From Herbivorax alkaliphila (lineage in GTDB: Bacteria; Bacillota; Clostridia; Acetivibrionales; Acetivibrionaceae), in NCBI RefSeq assembly GCF_030848475.1, contig NZ_JAVDDS010000037.1:1-37113 (forward strand): a stretch of 37,113 nucleotides of DNA, read 5' to 3'. Every line of letters begins with the position of its first letter. The first letter of the stretch is position 1. The notes beneath the pieces are model-generated. The model ran no database searches and was not told the DNA's origin. It saw only the letters and a list, made by a program, of their open reading frames with translations. The position numbers were made by a program, and so were the translations under genes. Below are positions 6,859 through 15,605 of the stretch, piece by piece.

Positions 6859-8031
6859 ATGAAAAGTAAAAATATGATTATTTTATTTATAAGTTTAATA
6901 GTTGTTATGATGGGATATGGAATTGTAATGCCTGTACTTCCATTTTATATTGAGAGTTTAGGAGGTAGGGGAATACATTATGGACTATTGATATCAAGTT
7001 ATGGTCTAATGCAGCTAATCTTTGCACCTATATGGGGAGGATTGTCTGACAAATATGGAAGAAAGCCTATATTATTAACTGGCCTAACGGGCATGGGAAT
7101 AGCGATGATACTATTGGCTCTTGCAAACAAACTGTGGATGCTTTACCTTGCTCAAATACTCTCAGGAATGCTCTCATCTGCTGCAATACCTGCAGCTCAG
7201 GCTTACGCAGGCGATTGTACAACTAAAGAGGAGAGAGGGGGAGCAATGGGGAAAATAGGAGGGGCTATTGGAATAGGTGTAATACTAGGTCCAGGGCTAG
7301 GAGGTTTGTTGGCTTCAAATTCCTTATCCACTCCTATGTATATAGCTTCTGCCTTTTGTTTTCTGACTTTCTTGATAATATTAACATGTCTTCCAGAGTC
7401 ACTTTCTAAAAAAGATATGTGTAAAGCAACAAAAATAAAATTTATTCAAATTAAAGGTTTATGGCAAACTCTTTTTACTCCTATAGGTTTTGGATTGATA
7501 ATAGCCTTTATATCTATATTTGGTCAGACGATGTTTTCAAGTATATACGGGTTATATGCATTAGAAAGATTTAGTTATGGCCCTGAGGAAATTGGAACAA
7601 TTCTTATGGCAATGAGTCTTATGTATGCACTGTCACAAGGTTTACTGGCAGGTCCTTTGACCAAGAGATTTGGAGAAGCAAAAACTATTTCCATGGCATT
7701 AATTGGAGGGGTACTTGGATTTTTACTGATGGTACTGGCAAACAGTTTTTTTACTATAATACTTGCAATGAGCACTTTTATGCTTGTAATCTCACTACTA
7801 AAGCCTTCAGCTTTAGCGTATATTTCAAAAAATACAACATCTAATCAGGGAAAAGCAATGGGAATTGCAGAATCTTACATGGCGTTAGGAAGGATAGCAG
7901 GTCCATTACTGGCAGGAATGATTTTTGATATAAATATGTATTATCCCTTTATTGCTGGCAGTTTGATATTTTTCACTGGGTTCATTGTAACATTTAGAAC
8001 AGGCAGGTTAAAGTCTGAGATAAAAATATAA
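6859..8031 (+). CDS. MFS drug-efflux-type transporter (DHA1 family)
   Basis: This 390-aa inner-membrane protein has about 12 membrane helices. It carries MFS motif A after helix 2 (GGLSDKYGRKPILL) and the antiporter motif C region in helix 5 (GVILGPGLGGLLA), typical of proton-driven drug exporters of the TetA/Bmr kind. The start is the ATG at 6859 with AGGTGG upstream. The longer frame opens with TTG at 6826, inside the operator, and is rejected. The gene has its own promoter and a TetR-type operator shared with the two upstream transcription units. This makes it a likely export arm of the same response. Substrates cannot be read from sequence. A hairpin at 8041-8059 follows. Confidence 0.9.
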   Translation: MKSKNMIILFISLIVVMMGYGIVMPVLPFYIESLGGRGIHYGLLISSYGLMQLIFAPIWGGLSDKYGRKPILLTGLTGMGIAMILLALANKLWMLYLAQILSGMLSSAAIPAAQAYAGDCTTKEERGGAMGKIGGAIGIGVILGPGLGGLLASNSLSTPMYIASAFCFLTFLIILTCLPESLSKKDMCKATKIKFIQIKGLWQTLFTPIGFGLIIAFISIFGQTMFSSIYGLYALERFSYGPEEIGTILMAMSLMYALSQGLLAGPLTKRFGEAKTISMALIGGVLGFLLMVLANSFFTIILAMSTFMLVISLLKPSALAYISKNTTSNQGKAMGIAESYMALGRIAGPLLAGMIFDINMYYPFIAGSLIFFTGFIVTFRTGRLKSEIKI

Positions 8032-8040
8032 AACAAATAT

Positions 8041-8059
8041 GGTGGAGTAAAACTCCACC
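8041..8059. terminator. Bidirectional terminator between MFS gene and ABC operon
   Basis: GGTGGAGT and ACTCCACC form an 8-bp stem around AAA between two convergent genes. T-rich sequence follows, more clearly on the minus strand. Confidence 0.6.
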
Positions 8060-8116
8060 TTGTAAAATATAATAGCTAATATGCAAGTTGCTTTGGATTA
8101 TCAGCAAAGTATAAAA

Positions 8117-8860
8117 CTAGTTGGATTTGATAGGATAGGGGGCATATACAAAACCTTCCTTTAGAAGCTTCATATTATTTGAAGCAAAATTTGAAGCAAA
8201 ATCGATTTCTATATCTTCAGGTATATAAATACATATAAAGTTTTTATAGTTATCAAACACATAATCTTTATTAAAATTAGAAGAATTTGACGAAAACTGA
8301 GAAATAGCAAAATTCTTATCAACATTTGAAATTGTTATATTGTGTCTCTTTTCTTGCTTTAAGATTTTTAAAGTATTATTTTCATAATTCACATGGATGG
8401 GATCTTTTATTTCGGTACAATCAATGTCGCCAAATATATATTTAGGTGCGCAATGTACAATTTCAATTTCCCCACTAAGATTTTCTAGTCTTTGTAGATA
8501 TATTTTTTCGATTTGAAGCCATACCCCATCTCTATCTAGAGTTAAGATGTCATCATCAAGCTCAAATTTCCAAGTGTTATGTACTTGGAGTAATTCTTCG
8601 TTAATAGCATTATCCAGATATTTATCAGTGGAATTAACTAGGGTATCTTCTATATTTAAATTGGTTTTGTTAATATTCATATAATATATCACATGAAATA
8701 AAACTACTGAAAAAATAAGTAGAAAGGCATATCCAACAATTACCCATCTGCTCAATTTATGAAATATCCAATTGTTAAAAAAAGATGTTGATTTTAAGTT
8801 TATTCCAAATGCAAGTATAATTAATGAGATGAAAAATAAAAGAAATATAAGGTTAATCAT
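8117..8860 (-). CDS. Membrane-anchored protein of unknown function, ABC operon
   Basis: I do not recognise this 247-aa protein. It has one hydrophobic segment at residues 1-20 and another at about 38-62 (WVIVGYAFLLIFSVVLFHVIYY), followed by a hydrophilic domain of about 185 residues that is probably outside the cell. No enzyme motif is seen. Its ATG overlaps the TGA of the permease gene by four bases (ATGA), and GGAGG lies 7 bases upstream, so it is translationally coupled to the transporter. It is the last gene of the four-gene operon. It may be an accessory or sensing subunit of the ABC transporter; this is inferred from position only. Confidence 0.75.
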   Translation of the reverse strand: MINLIFLLFFISLIILAFGINLKSTSFFNNWIFHKLSRWVIVGYAFLLIFSVVLFHVIYYMNINKTNLNIEDTLVNSTDKYLDNAINEELLQVHNTWKFELDDDILTLDRDGVWLQIEKIYLQRLENLSGEIEIVHCAPKYIFGDIDCTEIKDPIHVNYENNTLKILKQEKRHNITISNVDKNFAISQFSSNSSNFNKDYVFDNYKNFICIYIPEDIEIDFASNFASNNMKLLKEGFVYAPYPIKSN

Positions 8861-9594
8861 AGTCGAACCTCCTTTTCTTTAGTTAGCATTATTGAAAGCA
8901 AAAATAATACTATCGAAGGTATAAGCGTTTTAAGTGTAAAAACCAAAATACTGGTTTCATGAAAATAAAAATTATGTACAAATACTGTATAATCAATTCT
9001 AAAAAAAATTATAGTTAAAAAAAGCACAGTTAATAATACCGCAAATATTTTATTAAAATAAATCAATGAACCAATAAAATAACCTAATGCTGAAAAAAGC
9101 AAAAGATATAATGTTATAATGCTTACACTTAATAAAAAGTCTTGAAAGGATATATGAGACATTATTATGGAGAATGGTTTTGAAATTGGTAAAAAATATC
9201 TTAAGACTCTTAACATATATCCAGACAAAACAGCAAAAGTACTTCCTGCAACTACTATTGTTAGCAAAAAACCAATGGTGGATAACTGGGAGCTTAATCG
9301 GTTAGAGATAAAGTTAAAATCCATATCCCTGTAAGTTTTTGATCTTAGAATGGCAGATGCTATAAGTACAAAAATCATTGTAAAAACAATAGCAATTTCG
9401 TCGGCATAGGAACGTATGTCAATTACAAAAAAAGGATTAAACCTGCGAATTGAGGTTCCGTAAAGAGTAAAAGAAATTGCCAATGTAAATATTTGTATTG
9501 CTACAAGGGCAAATACTATATTTGAATACTGATTTAGTTTGTTAAAGTACTGTTTTTTAACAATACTCAATAAGCTAGTTTTTGTCGAAAACAC
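8857..9594 (-). CDS. ABC transporter permease
   Basis: This 245-aa integral membrane protein has about six hydrophobic segments. It is encoded directly after the ATPase and is presumably its membrane partner. The start is taken as GTG at 9594 because GGAGG lies 8 bases upstream, inside the end of the ATPase gene. The open frame extends further upstream, but that region overlaps the ATPase gene and has no RBS. The two genes overlap by 20 bases, indicating coupled translation. The ATPase-permease-accessory set behind a YtrA-type regulator resembles the ytr transporters of Bacillus, which respond to cell-wall antibiotics. The substrate here is unknown. Confidence 0.8.
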   Translation of the reverse strand: MFSTKTSLLSIVKKQYFNKLNQYSNIVFALVAIQIFTLAISFTLYGTSIRRFNPFFVIDIRSYADEIAIVFTMIFVLIASAILRSKTYRDMDFNFISNRLSSQLSTIGFLLTIVVAGSTFAVLSGYMLRVLRYFLPISKPFSIIMSHISFQDFLLSVSIITLYLLLFSALGYFIGSLIYFNKIFAVLLTVLFLTIIFFRIDYTVFVHNFYFHETSILVFTLKTLIPSIVLFLLSIMLTKEKEVRL

Positions 9595-10477
9595 TGTCAA
9601 TACCTCCTTCTTTACTACCTGTAAGATAAATACATAAATCATCAGCAGAAACCGATGAAATTTCAACATTTGATACACTGAAAACATCTAGTTCTGAATT
9701 TTCAAAGTCATTTTTAACCACTACATATGTACTGTTTTTACTGAGGTTATCCCTATGTAATACTTCCTTTTCTTTAATAACATCTTCAATTACAGACACT
9801 TGGCCTTTCAAACCTACAGCATAAGTTTTAATATCTGAAACTGGAAGGTGTAGGTATTTAGTGCCTTCTTTTATAAGTATAATATCCTCTAAAATTGATT
9901 CAACTTCATTTAAAAGATGACTTGAAATAATAATACTGCGAGGGTGCTTAATATAGTCCTTTAGTAGAGCTCTGTAAAAGTCTTTTCTAACTGCGACATC
10001 CATGCCTGTTGTTGGCTCATCTAGTATAGTAAGTGGACAACGAGCAGAAATTCCGATTATTAAGTTAAAGGCACTTTTCATACCTTTTGAGAGCTTTTGG
10101 TGATATTGTTTAAAATCTAATGAAAAGTACTCTAACAGGTCTTTTGCAAGATTCATATCCCAATTTGGATAAAGGTTTGAAGCAGACTTTAATATTTCTA
10201 AAAGGTTTAAATTATTTAAAAAAGTCATATTATCATCAATAAATATCATATTTGATGATACATAAAGAGAGTTAAAAGGATTTTTGGAAAAAACATTAAC
10301 CTCACCTGAAGTTTTTTTAATAAAGCCTGCTAGTATTTTTAAAAGAGTTGTTTTGCCAGCTCCGTTTCGCCCAATTAACCCAGTTATCTTATTATCTTCA
10401 ATTGTAAAAGAGATATTATTCAATGCCTTTTTGGTGCCATATTTTTTGGTTAGTTTTATGCATTCTATTGTGTTCAC
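9575..10477 (-). CDS. ABC transporter ATP-binding protein (YtrB-like)
   Basis: This 300-aa ATPase has Walker A ([15 protein letters not shown], about residues 34-48), a signature region in the variant form [10 protein letters not shown], Walker B ([13 protein letters not shown]) and the switch His (SSHLL). Length and the C-terminal extension after about residue 215 fit exporter-type ATPases associated with GntR/YtrA regulators. The signature LSKGM, rather than LSGGQ, is common in this group. The start is GTG at 10477, 7 bases after GGAGG and two bases after the regulator's stop codon. It energises the permease encoded downstream. Confidence 0.9.
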   Translation of the reverse strand: MNTIECIKLTKKYGTKKALNNISFTIEDNKITGLIGRNGAGKTTLLKILAGFIKKTSGEVNVFSKNPFNSLYVSSNMIFIDDNMTFLNNLNLLEILKSASNLYPNWDMNLAKDLLEYFSLDFKQYHQKLSKGMKSAFNLIIGISARCPLTILDEPTTGMDVAVRKDFYRALLKDYIKHPRSIIISSHLLNEVESILEDIILIKEGTKYLHLPVSDIKTYAVGLKGQVSVIEDVIKEKEVLHRDNLSKNSTYVVVKNDFENSELDVFSVSNVEISSVSADDLCIYLTGSKEGGIDSVFDKN

Positions 10478-10479
10478 AA

Positions 10480-10860
10480 TTATGCCTCCTTTCTTTGATT
10501 CGTAGCTTCTGTTATCATTTTTGATAGTTCATCATCACTGATACCTAGACGCTCAGCTTCTAAGATCATTTCATTGATAAGACCTTTAAGTGTTTGATTT
10601 TTGCGCTTTGCAATTATTATTTCTTTAGCATTTGCTGTCACAAACATACCTAACCCTCTCTTCTTATATAAAATATTCTCGTCAGCTAAAATATTAAGCC
10701 CTTTAGCAGCAGTAGCAGGGTTGATATTAAATATATCTGACAGTTGATATTGGGAGTAGATTTTCTCATCTGTCATAATAGCTCCAGACAATATCTCTGT
10801 TTCAAGCCACTGTGCAATTTGAACATAAATTGGCTTCATGCCATTGGTATTTAATTTCAC
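10480..10860 (-). CDS. GntR-family transcriptional regulator, YtrA subfamily
   Basis: This 126-aa repressor has a GntR winged helix-turn-helix (about residues 10-75; [36 protein letters not shown]) and a short helical C-terminus, the YtrA layout. It has no large ligand domain. The start is GTG at 10860 with GGAGG 7 bases upstream. It is the first gene of the minus-strand ABC operon. A 38-bp palindrome at 10884-10921 overlaps the operon's promoter, so it probably represses its own operon and is released under a stress such as an envelope-acting compound. The inducer is not visible from the sequence. Confidence 0.92.
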   Translation of the reverse strand: MKLNTNGMKPIYVQIAQWLETEILSGAIMTDEKIYSQYQLSDIFNINPATAAKGLNILADENILYKKRGLGMFVTANAKEIIIAKRKNQTLKGLINEMILEAERLGISDDELSKMITEATNQRKEA

Positions 10861-10883
10861 ATATACACCTCCATATAAAAAGA

Positions 10884-10921
10884 GTGATATAGTACATTAG
10901 TGTTGTAATGTACTATATCAC
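10884..10921. promoter_or_regulatory. 38-bp palindromic operator of the ABC operon
   Basis: GTGATATAGTACATTA and TAATGTACTATATCAC are perfect 16-bp inverted arms with a 6-base spacer. The operator covers the -10 box and start site of the minus-strand promoter and lies just upstream of the GntR/YtrA-type gene, its likely regulator. Confidence 0.85.
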
Positions 10922-10940
10922 AAAAAATATAATCAGTCAA
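10912..10940 (-). promoter_or_regulatory. Promoter of the GntR-ABC operon
   Basis: Read on the minus strand, TTGACT (10940-10935) and TATAGT (10917-10912) are 17 bases apart. The -10 box lies inside the palindromic operator, so repressor binding would exclude polymerase. Confidence 0.75.
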
Positions 10941-11068
10941 TGCATCAGTAGGAAAAATGTTTCTTCCATATTTCCATTCACATAAATAACATTCACCCGT
11001 AGGAAAGAAGAGAGGCTAATTTGTGAGAAATTCTATGTTGAGTTTTTGTATTCATCCATTTCAACCTA

Positions 11069-11097
11069 TTGACAAATACTTAAAAACAGTTTAAAAT
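11069..11097 (+). promoter_or_regulatory. Promoter of the protease transcript, long leader
   Basis: TTGACA (11069-11074) and TAAAAT (11092-11097) are 17 bases apart. Transcription would start near 11104, about 605 bases before the protease start codon. Confidence 0.7.
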
Positions 11098-11104
11098 ATA
11101 ATTA

Positions 11105-11680
11105 TATTGAATGCAAGGGGAGAACAGTGAACGTAATTAATCTTAAAGAGAAGTGAAGTGCTCATTTTAAATTGTGTTGAATTGTTAAAAAATAAACAAA
11201 GAAAAAATTAAAAGAAAGCATGTTCTAAAGTGATATAAAGGGGGTAAAGTGGGAAATGAGGTTATTAAACAAATTATAGAATAAGATATTAAATTTCACT
11301 TCTAAATATTCAAATTTATGCGTTTAATCTTGCATGTTCTAAAATTAATCTATGGTTTATGATTGATTTAATTAAATCTATATAGTTTTAAAAATATAGT
11401 TATGCTAAAAGCAATGATTTTTTTATAGGCAAAAACACATAATTGTTTTTATAGAGTATAGGAATTTGTAAAAAGATTAATTCTTGTAAAAATTTATGGG
11501 CTATAGTGAATTTTCTTGAGAAAGCTTTTAGATATAATTAATTAAAGCCTTAGATGCCGAAAATTAGCAAGCTGAATCATGATGTTTTAGAATAAGAAAT
11601 AAGCTAATAGTAAAACCTGATTTTAGAGAGGAACTTATTATTTAGTTATTTCCAGAGCATTCCTTAGTTTGCATTCAATA
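11105..11680 (+). other. Gene-free leader closed by a 12-bp inverted repeat
   Basis: TATTGAATGCAA at 11105-11116 is the exact complement of TTGCATTCAATA at 11669-11680. The similarity continues imperfectly outward through the AT-rich flanks. The left arm coincides with the predicted 5' end of the transcript and the right arm lies 14 bases before the AAGGG ribosome binding site. Inside are a 9-bp complementary pair (AGAAGTGAA 11149-11157 with TTCACTTCT 11295-11303) and a 12-bp direct repeat GCATGTTCTAAA (11218-11229 and 11332-11343). A nine-residue frame at 11127-11156 after AAGGGGAG could be a leader peptide but is weak. There is no longer ORF. It may be a structured leader RNA, or the remnant of a mobile element with terminal repeats. 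Confidence 0.5.
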
Positions 11681-11708
11681 AATAATTATTTTGAAAGGGT
11701 TGGTAGGA

Positions 11709-14700
11709 ATGAGAAAAAATAATGTATTGGCACTTGTAATTGCTATTGTATTAAGTGTTGCTTCTTTTGTGCAGCCTGTATTTGCGGAAAAAGAAGTTAA
11801 TGCGAAGTTTGAAGAAGGTAACGAGTATTTTGGTTTTAAATGTGAAGAGATAATTGAGGTAGAAGACCAAGATGATATTTTTTATACTTTTACACATGTA
11901 AAAACGGGGGCAGAACTTTTATGGCAAAAAAATAGTGATACACATAGAGCTTTTGCAGTGAATTTTAAAACCCCACCTGAGAATAATAAAGGGATACCGC
12001 ATATAATTGAGCATTCAGTACTTCGGGGATCTGAAAAATATCCTTTTAAAAATACATATTCATTACTAAATTCATATTCTTATGCTAATTTTGTAAATGC
12101 ATACACTCATCTATTATATACATCTTTTCCGATTTCAAGTACAAATGAAACAGATTTATATAATTGTATGAAAGTTTATCTTGATGGGATGTTTGCACCT
12201 AGATTTTTAGAAGATGAGAGAATATTTAAGCAAGAAGCAATAAGAAAAGAAATTTTAAATGAAGAAGATCCTATTGTCTATAATGGAATAGTTTATAATG
12301 AGATGAAAGGGGATGAAAGAACACCAAGTAGAAAAATTTTAACTGGCGTAAATTCAGTTTTGTATCCAGATACACCATACAGATATGATTCAGCTGGAAA
12401 AACAGAATATATTAAACATGTTACATATGAAGAAACTAAAGAGTATTATCACAAATATTATCATCCATCTAATGCAATGTTCTTTTTCTATGGAGATTTA
12501 GATATGTTTACCTATTTAGAATATATAAATAATGAATACCTTGTTGAATATGACAAAAGAGAGTCAGTTGTAATAGAAAAGCAAGAAGAGGCTGGAGCTA
12601 TGTTAGAAGGAGAGATTGAGTATTCAATACCTATGGGGGAAACAACAGAAAACAAAACATTTTTATCCCTAAATTATATGCTGGATGACTTTGGGGATCA
12701 CGAAAGAGATTTGGGATTAATGTTAATAGCGAATGTCCTTATGCTGGATGAATCACCGTTAAGAAATGCATTAGTTGACGCTGGGTTTGATGATAATTTA
12801 AGTGTAGTTTATGGAAATGATTATATACAACCTAGGTTTGAAATATTATTATCAGGAACTGATGAAGATAAAAAAGACTTGTTTGTAGGAATTGTTGAAG
12901 ATACGTTGGAGAATTTTGTAGTGGAAGGGATGGACAGAGAAGTTAGCAAAGAATTTGTGGATTTACTAATAGATAATCTAGAGCTTAATTCTTATCAAGA
13001 AACTACAGATTCATGGCTTACAAATCTTCAAACGGTGGCTACAAATTGGCTTGCTGAAAAACCATTATACCATGGATTTGAATTGTCATACGATATTATT
13101 GATGAAATAAGGGCGAAAATAGATGACGGATATTTTGAAGAATTAATAGAGGAGTATCTTTTGAATTGTAATCATACTGGATTTGTAGTGTTTAAACCAG
13201 TTTCAGGACTTCAAGAAGAAAAAGACCTTGCAGACAGAAAAGAACTAGAAGAATACAAGGAAAGTCTTAGCGAAGAAGAATTGGAAGAATTAATAATAGA
13301 AAATATAGAACTACTAAATTGGTACAATACACCAGATGATGAAGAACTGTTAAAAACCTTTCCAACTCTTACAATGGAAGATATAGATACTTCAGAGATA
13401 AGAAGAACAGAGGTGAATGAGGAGAGTATTGAAGATATAAAAATAGTATATACACCTTCTGATATGGGAGAAATAGCATATACTGATATGTATTTTGATA
13501 CAACACGAGTTCCACAAGATAATCTTGAGTATTTGTTTCTTTTAGATAAATTATTAGGAAATGTTAGTACAGAGAATTATAGTTATAATGAGCTTAGGAA
13601 AAATGAATTAAGGCTAACTGATGGGATAGATTTTGGTGTTTATGCAATTGAAGATGCTAAAGATCCAGACAAATATTATCCTAAATTTGATGTATCCTTT
13701 TATAATCTTATAGGTAATCTTTCAGATACTATGGACTTAGTAAATGAGATAATTTACAATAGTAAATTTGATGAAATTGAAAGAATAAAGGATATTGTAG
13801 CGGCTCAAAAAAATAGTATGAAAAATAGAAATCCAGTTAATTATGTTTATAGGAGGGTATTAGCTTATAATTCTAAGGCATCATTATATAATGAAATAAC
13901 AGGTATAGACTACTACGATTTTCTATGTAAAGTTGAAAAACTACTTGAAACAAATCCTGAAACTGTAATTGCAAAACTAGAAGAAACATACAGGCTTGCA
14001 TTTCCAAAACAAGATTTGATAATTGGAATTACATGTTCAGAAAACAACTATTCATTGTACAAAGAGGAAATAGAGAGGGTAGCAGAAGTAGCATTAAAGC
14101 CAGTTGAAGCTGAAAAGATAACTTATAATTTAGAAGAACACCAGAAAAATGAAGGGTTTATGGATGATACATCTGTTCAGTTTGTAGCAAAAGGTCATAA
14201 TTTAAATGAGTCCTTAGATTATGAATACAATGGTAAGTTTATTGTGCTGGATAATATAGTAAATGATTTTGTTTTCAATGCTATGAGAATGTCTGGTGCA
14301 TATGGAGGGCAATTTAGAATAGAGAGAAATGGAAATATGATTTTAATATCCTGGGATGATCCGAATTTGAAAGAAACACTACTTTTATACGATTATACTT
14401 CTATGTTTCTTGAAGATCTGTATTTAACAGAAGAGCAGATGGAAAATTATATAATTGGTTCAGTAGGAAACTATCTTTCAGTTAGTACTTCTCGTTCGCG
14501 TGGATGGGGGGCTCAAAATGCATATATTTCAAATTCAGATACTTCAGCAGTTCAAGTTGTTGAAGAAATCCTGAGTACAACATTAGAAGATATTAGAGAA
14601 TTTTCGATATTGTTTGAACAATTAGCCCAAGAAGGTAATTATTGCGTGTGGGGAAGTGAGGAAAAAATAACTGAACACAGTGATTTGTTTGAAAAAGTTA

Positions 14701-15482
14701 TAAAAGCTTTTGAGGAAAAAGATGGGCTAGATGAAAAAACAGAAGAGCCATCTGACAATGAGCCAAAGTCTACACCAAGACCTCAAAGTAAAAATAGCAG
14801 CGTTGTACCAAAAACAACACCTACACCAACGCCAACTCCAACACCAGAACCAACGCCAGAAGAAATTGAAGAACCAGAAGAAGAAAAACCAGCATTAAGT
14901 ACAGGCGAGTACAAAGCATATATAAAAGGATACTCGGATGGTCTTTTTAGGCCCGAAAGACATATTACACGTGCAGAGGCAGCGGTTATTTTAGCAAATA
15001 TACTAAAAGCAGAAGACTTGGGTAATTATGGTGAAAATATAGCTTATACAGATGTTGATGAATCTCATTGGGCAGCAGAAGCTATTTTACTTGTTTCAGA
15101 TAAGGAATTGTTTAAAGGTTATGATGATGGATCATTCAAGCCTGATCAAAATATAACAAGGGCAGAATTTTCAACAGTTACTTTTAAGCTTCTTCAAACA
15201 TTAAAGGAAATAAGTACCTCAGAAATAACTGACTTTAGATTTGAAGATACTAAAGGTCACTGGGCACAAGATTATATTGAACATCTTGCAGATACAGGAA
15301 GTATAAAGGGATACTCTGATGGTACATTTAGACCTGAAAACATGATAAACAGGGCAGAAAGTGTCACCCTAATAAATAGAATTTTAGAAATAGAACCTTT
15401 ATATGAAGGGAATCAAATCTTTGAAGATGTTGATAGTTCACACTGGGCATTTTATGATATTAACAGTGCAGCACTAGATTAA
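11709..15482 (+). CDS. Secreted M16C metalloprotease with C-terminal SLH repeats
   Basis: This 1257-aa protein combines a signal peptide (residues 1-26, ending VFA), an M16C (presequence-protease-like) peptidase of about 950 residues, a Pro/Thr-rich linker (TPTPTPTPEPTPEE, near residue 1035) and SLH repeats from about 1065 to the end. The inverted zinc motif is HIIEH (His98, Glu101, His102), and the third ligand is probably Glu198 in NEMKG. M16C enzymes degrade peptides inside a closed chamber. Here the SLH repeats would tether the enzyme to the cell wall outside the cell, suggesting peptide scavenging. The repeats run half-full-full-half, ending FEDVDSSHWAF. The ATG at 11709 precedes a clear signal peptide; the upstream TTG only adds six residues. 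A long leader precedes it and a terminator follows at 15566-15596. Confidence 0.9.
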   Translation: MRKNNVLALVIAIVLSVASFVQPVFAEKEVNAKFEEGNEYFGFKCEEIIEVEDQDDIFYTFTHVKTGAELLWQKNSDTHRAFAVNFKTPPENNKGIPHIIEHSVLRGSEKYPFKNTYSLLNSYSYANFVNAYTHLLYTSFPISSTNETDLYNCMKVYLDGMFAPRFLEDERIFKQEAIRKEILNEEDPIVYNGIVYNEMKGDERTPSRKILTGVNSVLYPDTPYRYDSAGKTEYIKHVTYEETKEYYHKYYHPSNAMFFFYGDLDMFTYLEYINNEYLVEYDKRESVVIEKQEEAGAMLEGEIEYSIPMGETTENKTFLSLNYMLDDFGDHERDLGLMLIANVLMLDESPLRNALVDAGFDDNLSVVYGNDYIQPRFEILLSGTDEDKKDLFVGIVEDTLENFVVEGMDREVSKEFVDLLIDNLELNSYQETTDSWLTNLQTVATNWLAEKPLYHGFELSYDIIDEIRAKIDDGYFEELIEEYLLNCNHTGFVVFKPVSGLQEEKDLADRKELEEYKESLSEEELEELIIENIELLNWYNTPDDEELLKTFPTLTMEDIDTSEIRRTEVNEESIEDIKIVYTPSDMGEIAYTDMYFDTTRVPQDNLEYLFLLDKLLGNVSTENYSYNELRKNELRLTDGIDFGVYAIEDAKDPDKYYPKFDVSFYNLIGNLSDTMDLVNEIIYNSKFDEIERIKDIVAAQKNSMKNRNPVNYVYRRVLAYNSKASLYNEITGIDYYDFLCKVEKLLETNPETVIAKLEETYRLAFPKQDLIIGITCSENNYSLYKEEIERVAEVALKPVEAEKITYNLEEHQKNEGFMDDTSVQFVAKGHNLNESLDYEYNGKFIVLDNIVNDFVFNAMRMSGAYGGQFRIERNGNMILISWDDPNLKETLLLYDYTSMFLEDLYLTEEQMENYIIGSVGNYLSVSTSRSRGWGAQNAYISNSDTSAVQVVEEILSTTLEDIREFSILFEQLAQEGNYCVWGSEEKITEHSDLFEKVIKAFEEKDGLDEKTEEPSDNEPKSTPRPQSKNSSVVPKTTPTPTPTPTPEPTPEEIEEPEEEKPALSTGEYKAYIKGYSDGLFRPERHITRAEAAVILANILKAEDLGNYGENIAYTDVDESHWAAEAILLVSDKELFKGYDDGSFKPDQNITRAEFSTVTFKLLQTLKEISTSEITDFRFEDTKGHWAQDYIEHLADTGSIKGYSDGTFRPENMINRAESVTLINRILEIEPLYEGNQIFEDVDSSHWAFYDINSAALD

Positions 15483-15565
15483 AAACTGTTGTAATTGGAG
15501 TCCGAAAATCATTGTAATGCATTGGCAAACCAATAGCACTTAAATAATTCAAATTAATACATAAA

Positions 15566-15596
15566 AAAACTCCATTTTGTAAAAAAATGGAGTTTT
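15566..15596. terminator. Bidirectional terminator, protease gene / serS
   Basis: AAAACTCCATTTT and AAAATGGAGTTTT form a 13-bp stem with loop GTAAA. On the minus strand it is followed by a run of seven T's, making it a strong terminator for serS. It can also end the convergent protease transcript. Confidence 0.85.
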
Positions 15597-15605
15597 GCAT
15601 TCAAT

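Noticed and set aside
9595-9687. Upstream N-terminal extension of the ABC permease
   Set aside because: It overlaps the ATPase gene and lacks an RBS. GTG 9594 is correctly spaced from GGAGG.
11105-11680. Known large RNA classes (OLE, ROOL, RNase P, tmRNA)
   Set aside because: Size and closing helix are suggestive of some large RNAs, but I could not match any recalled conserved sequence, and no terminator follows. It is kept as an unnamed structured region.
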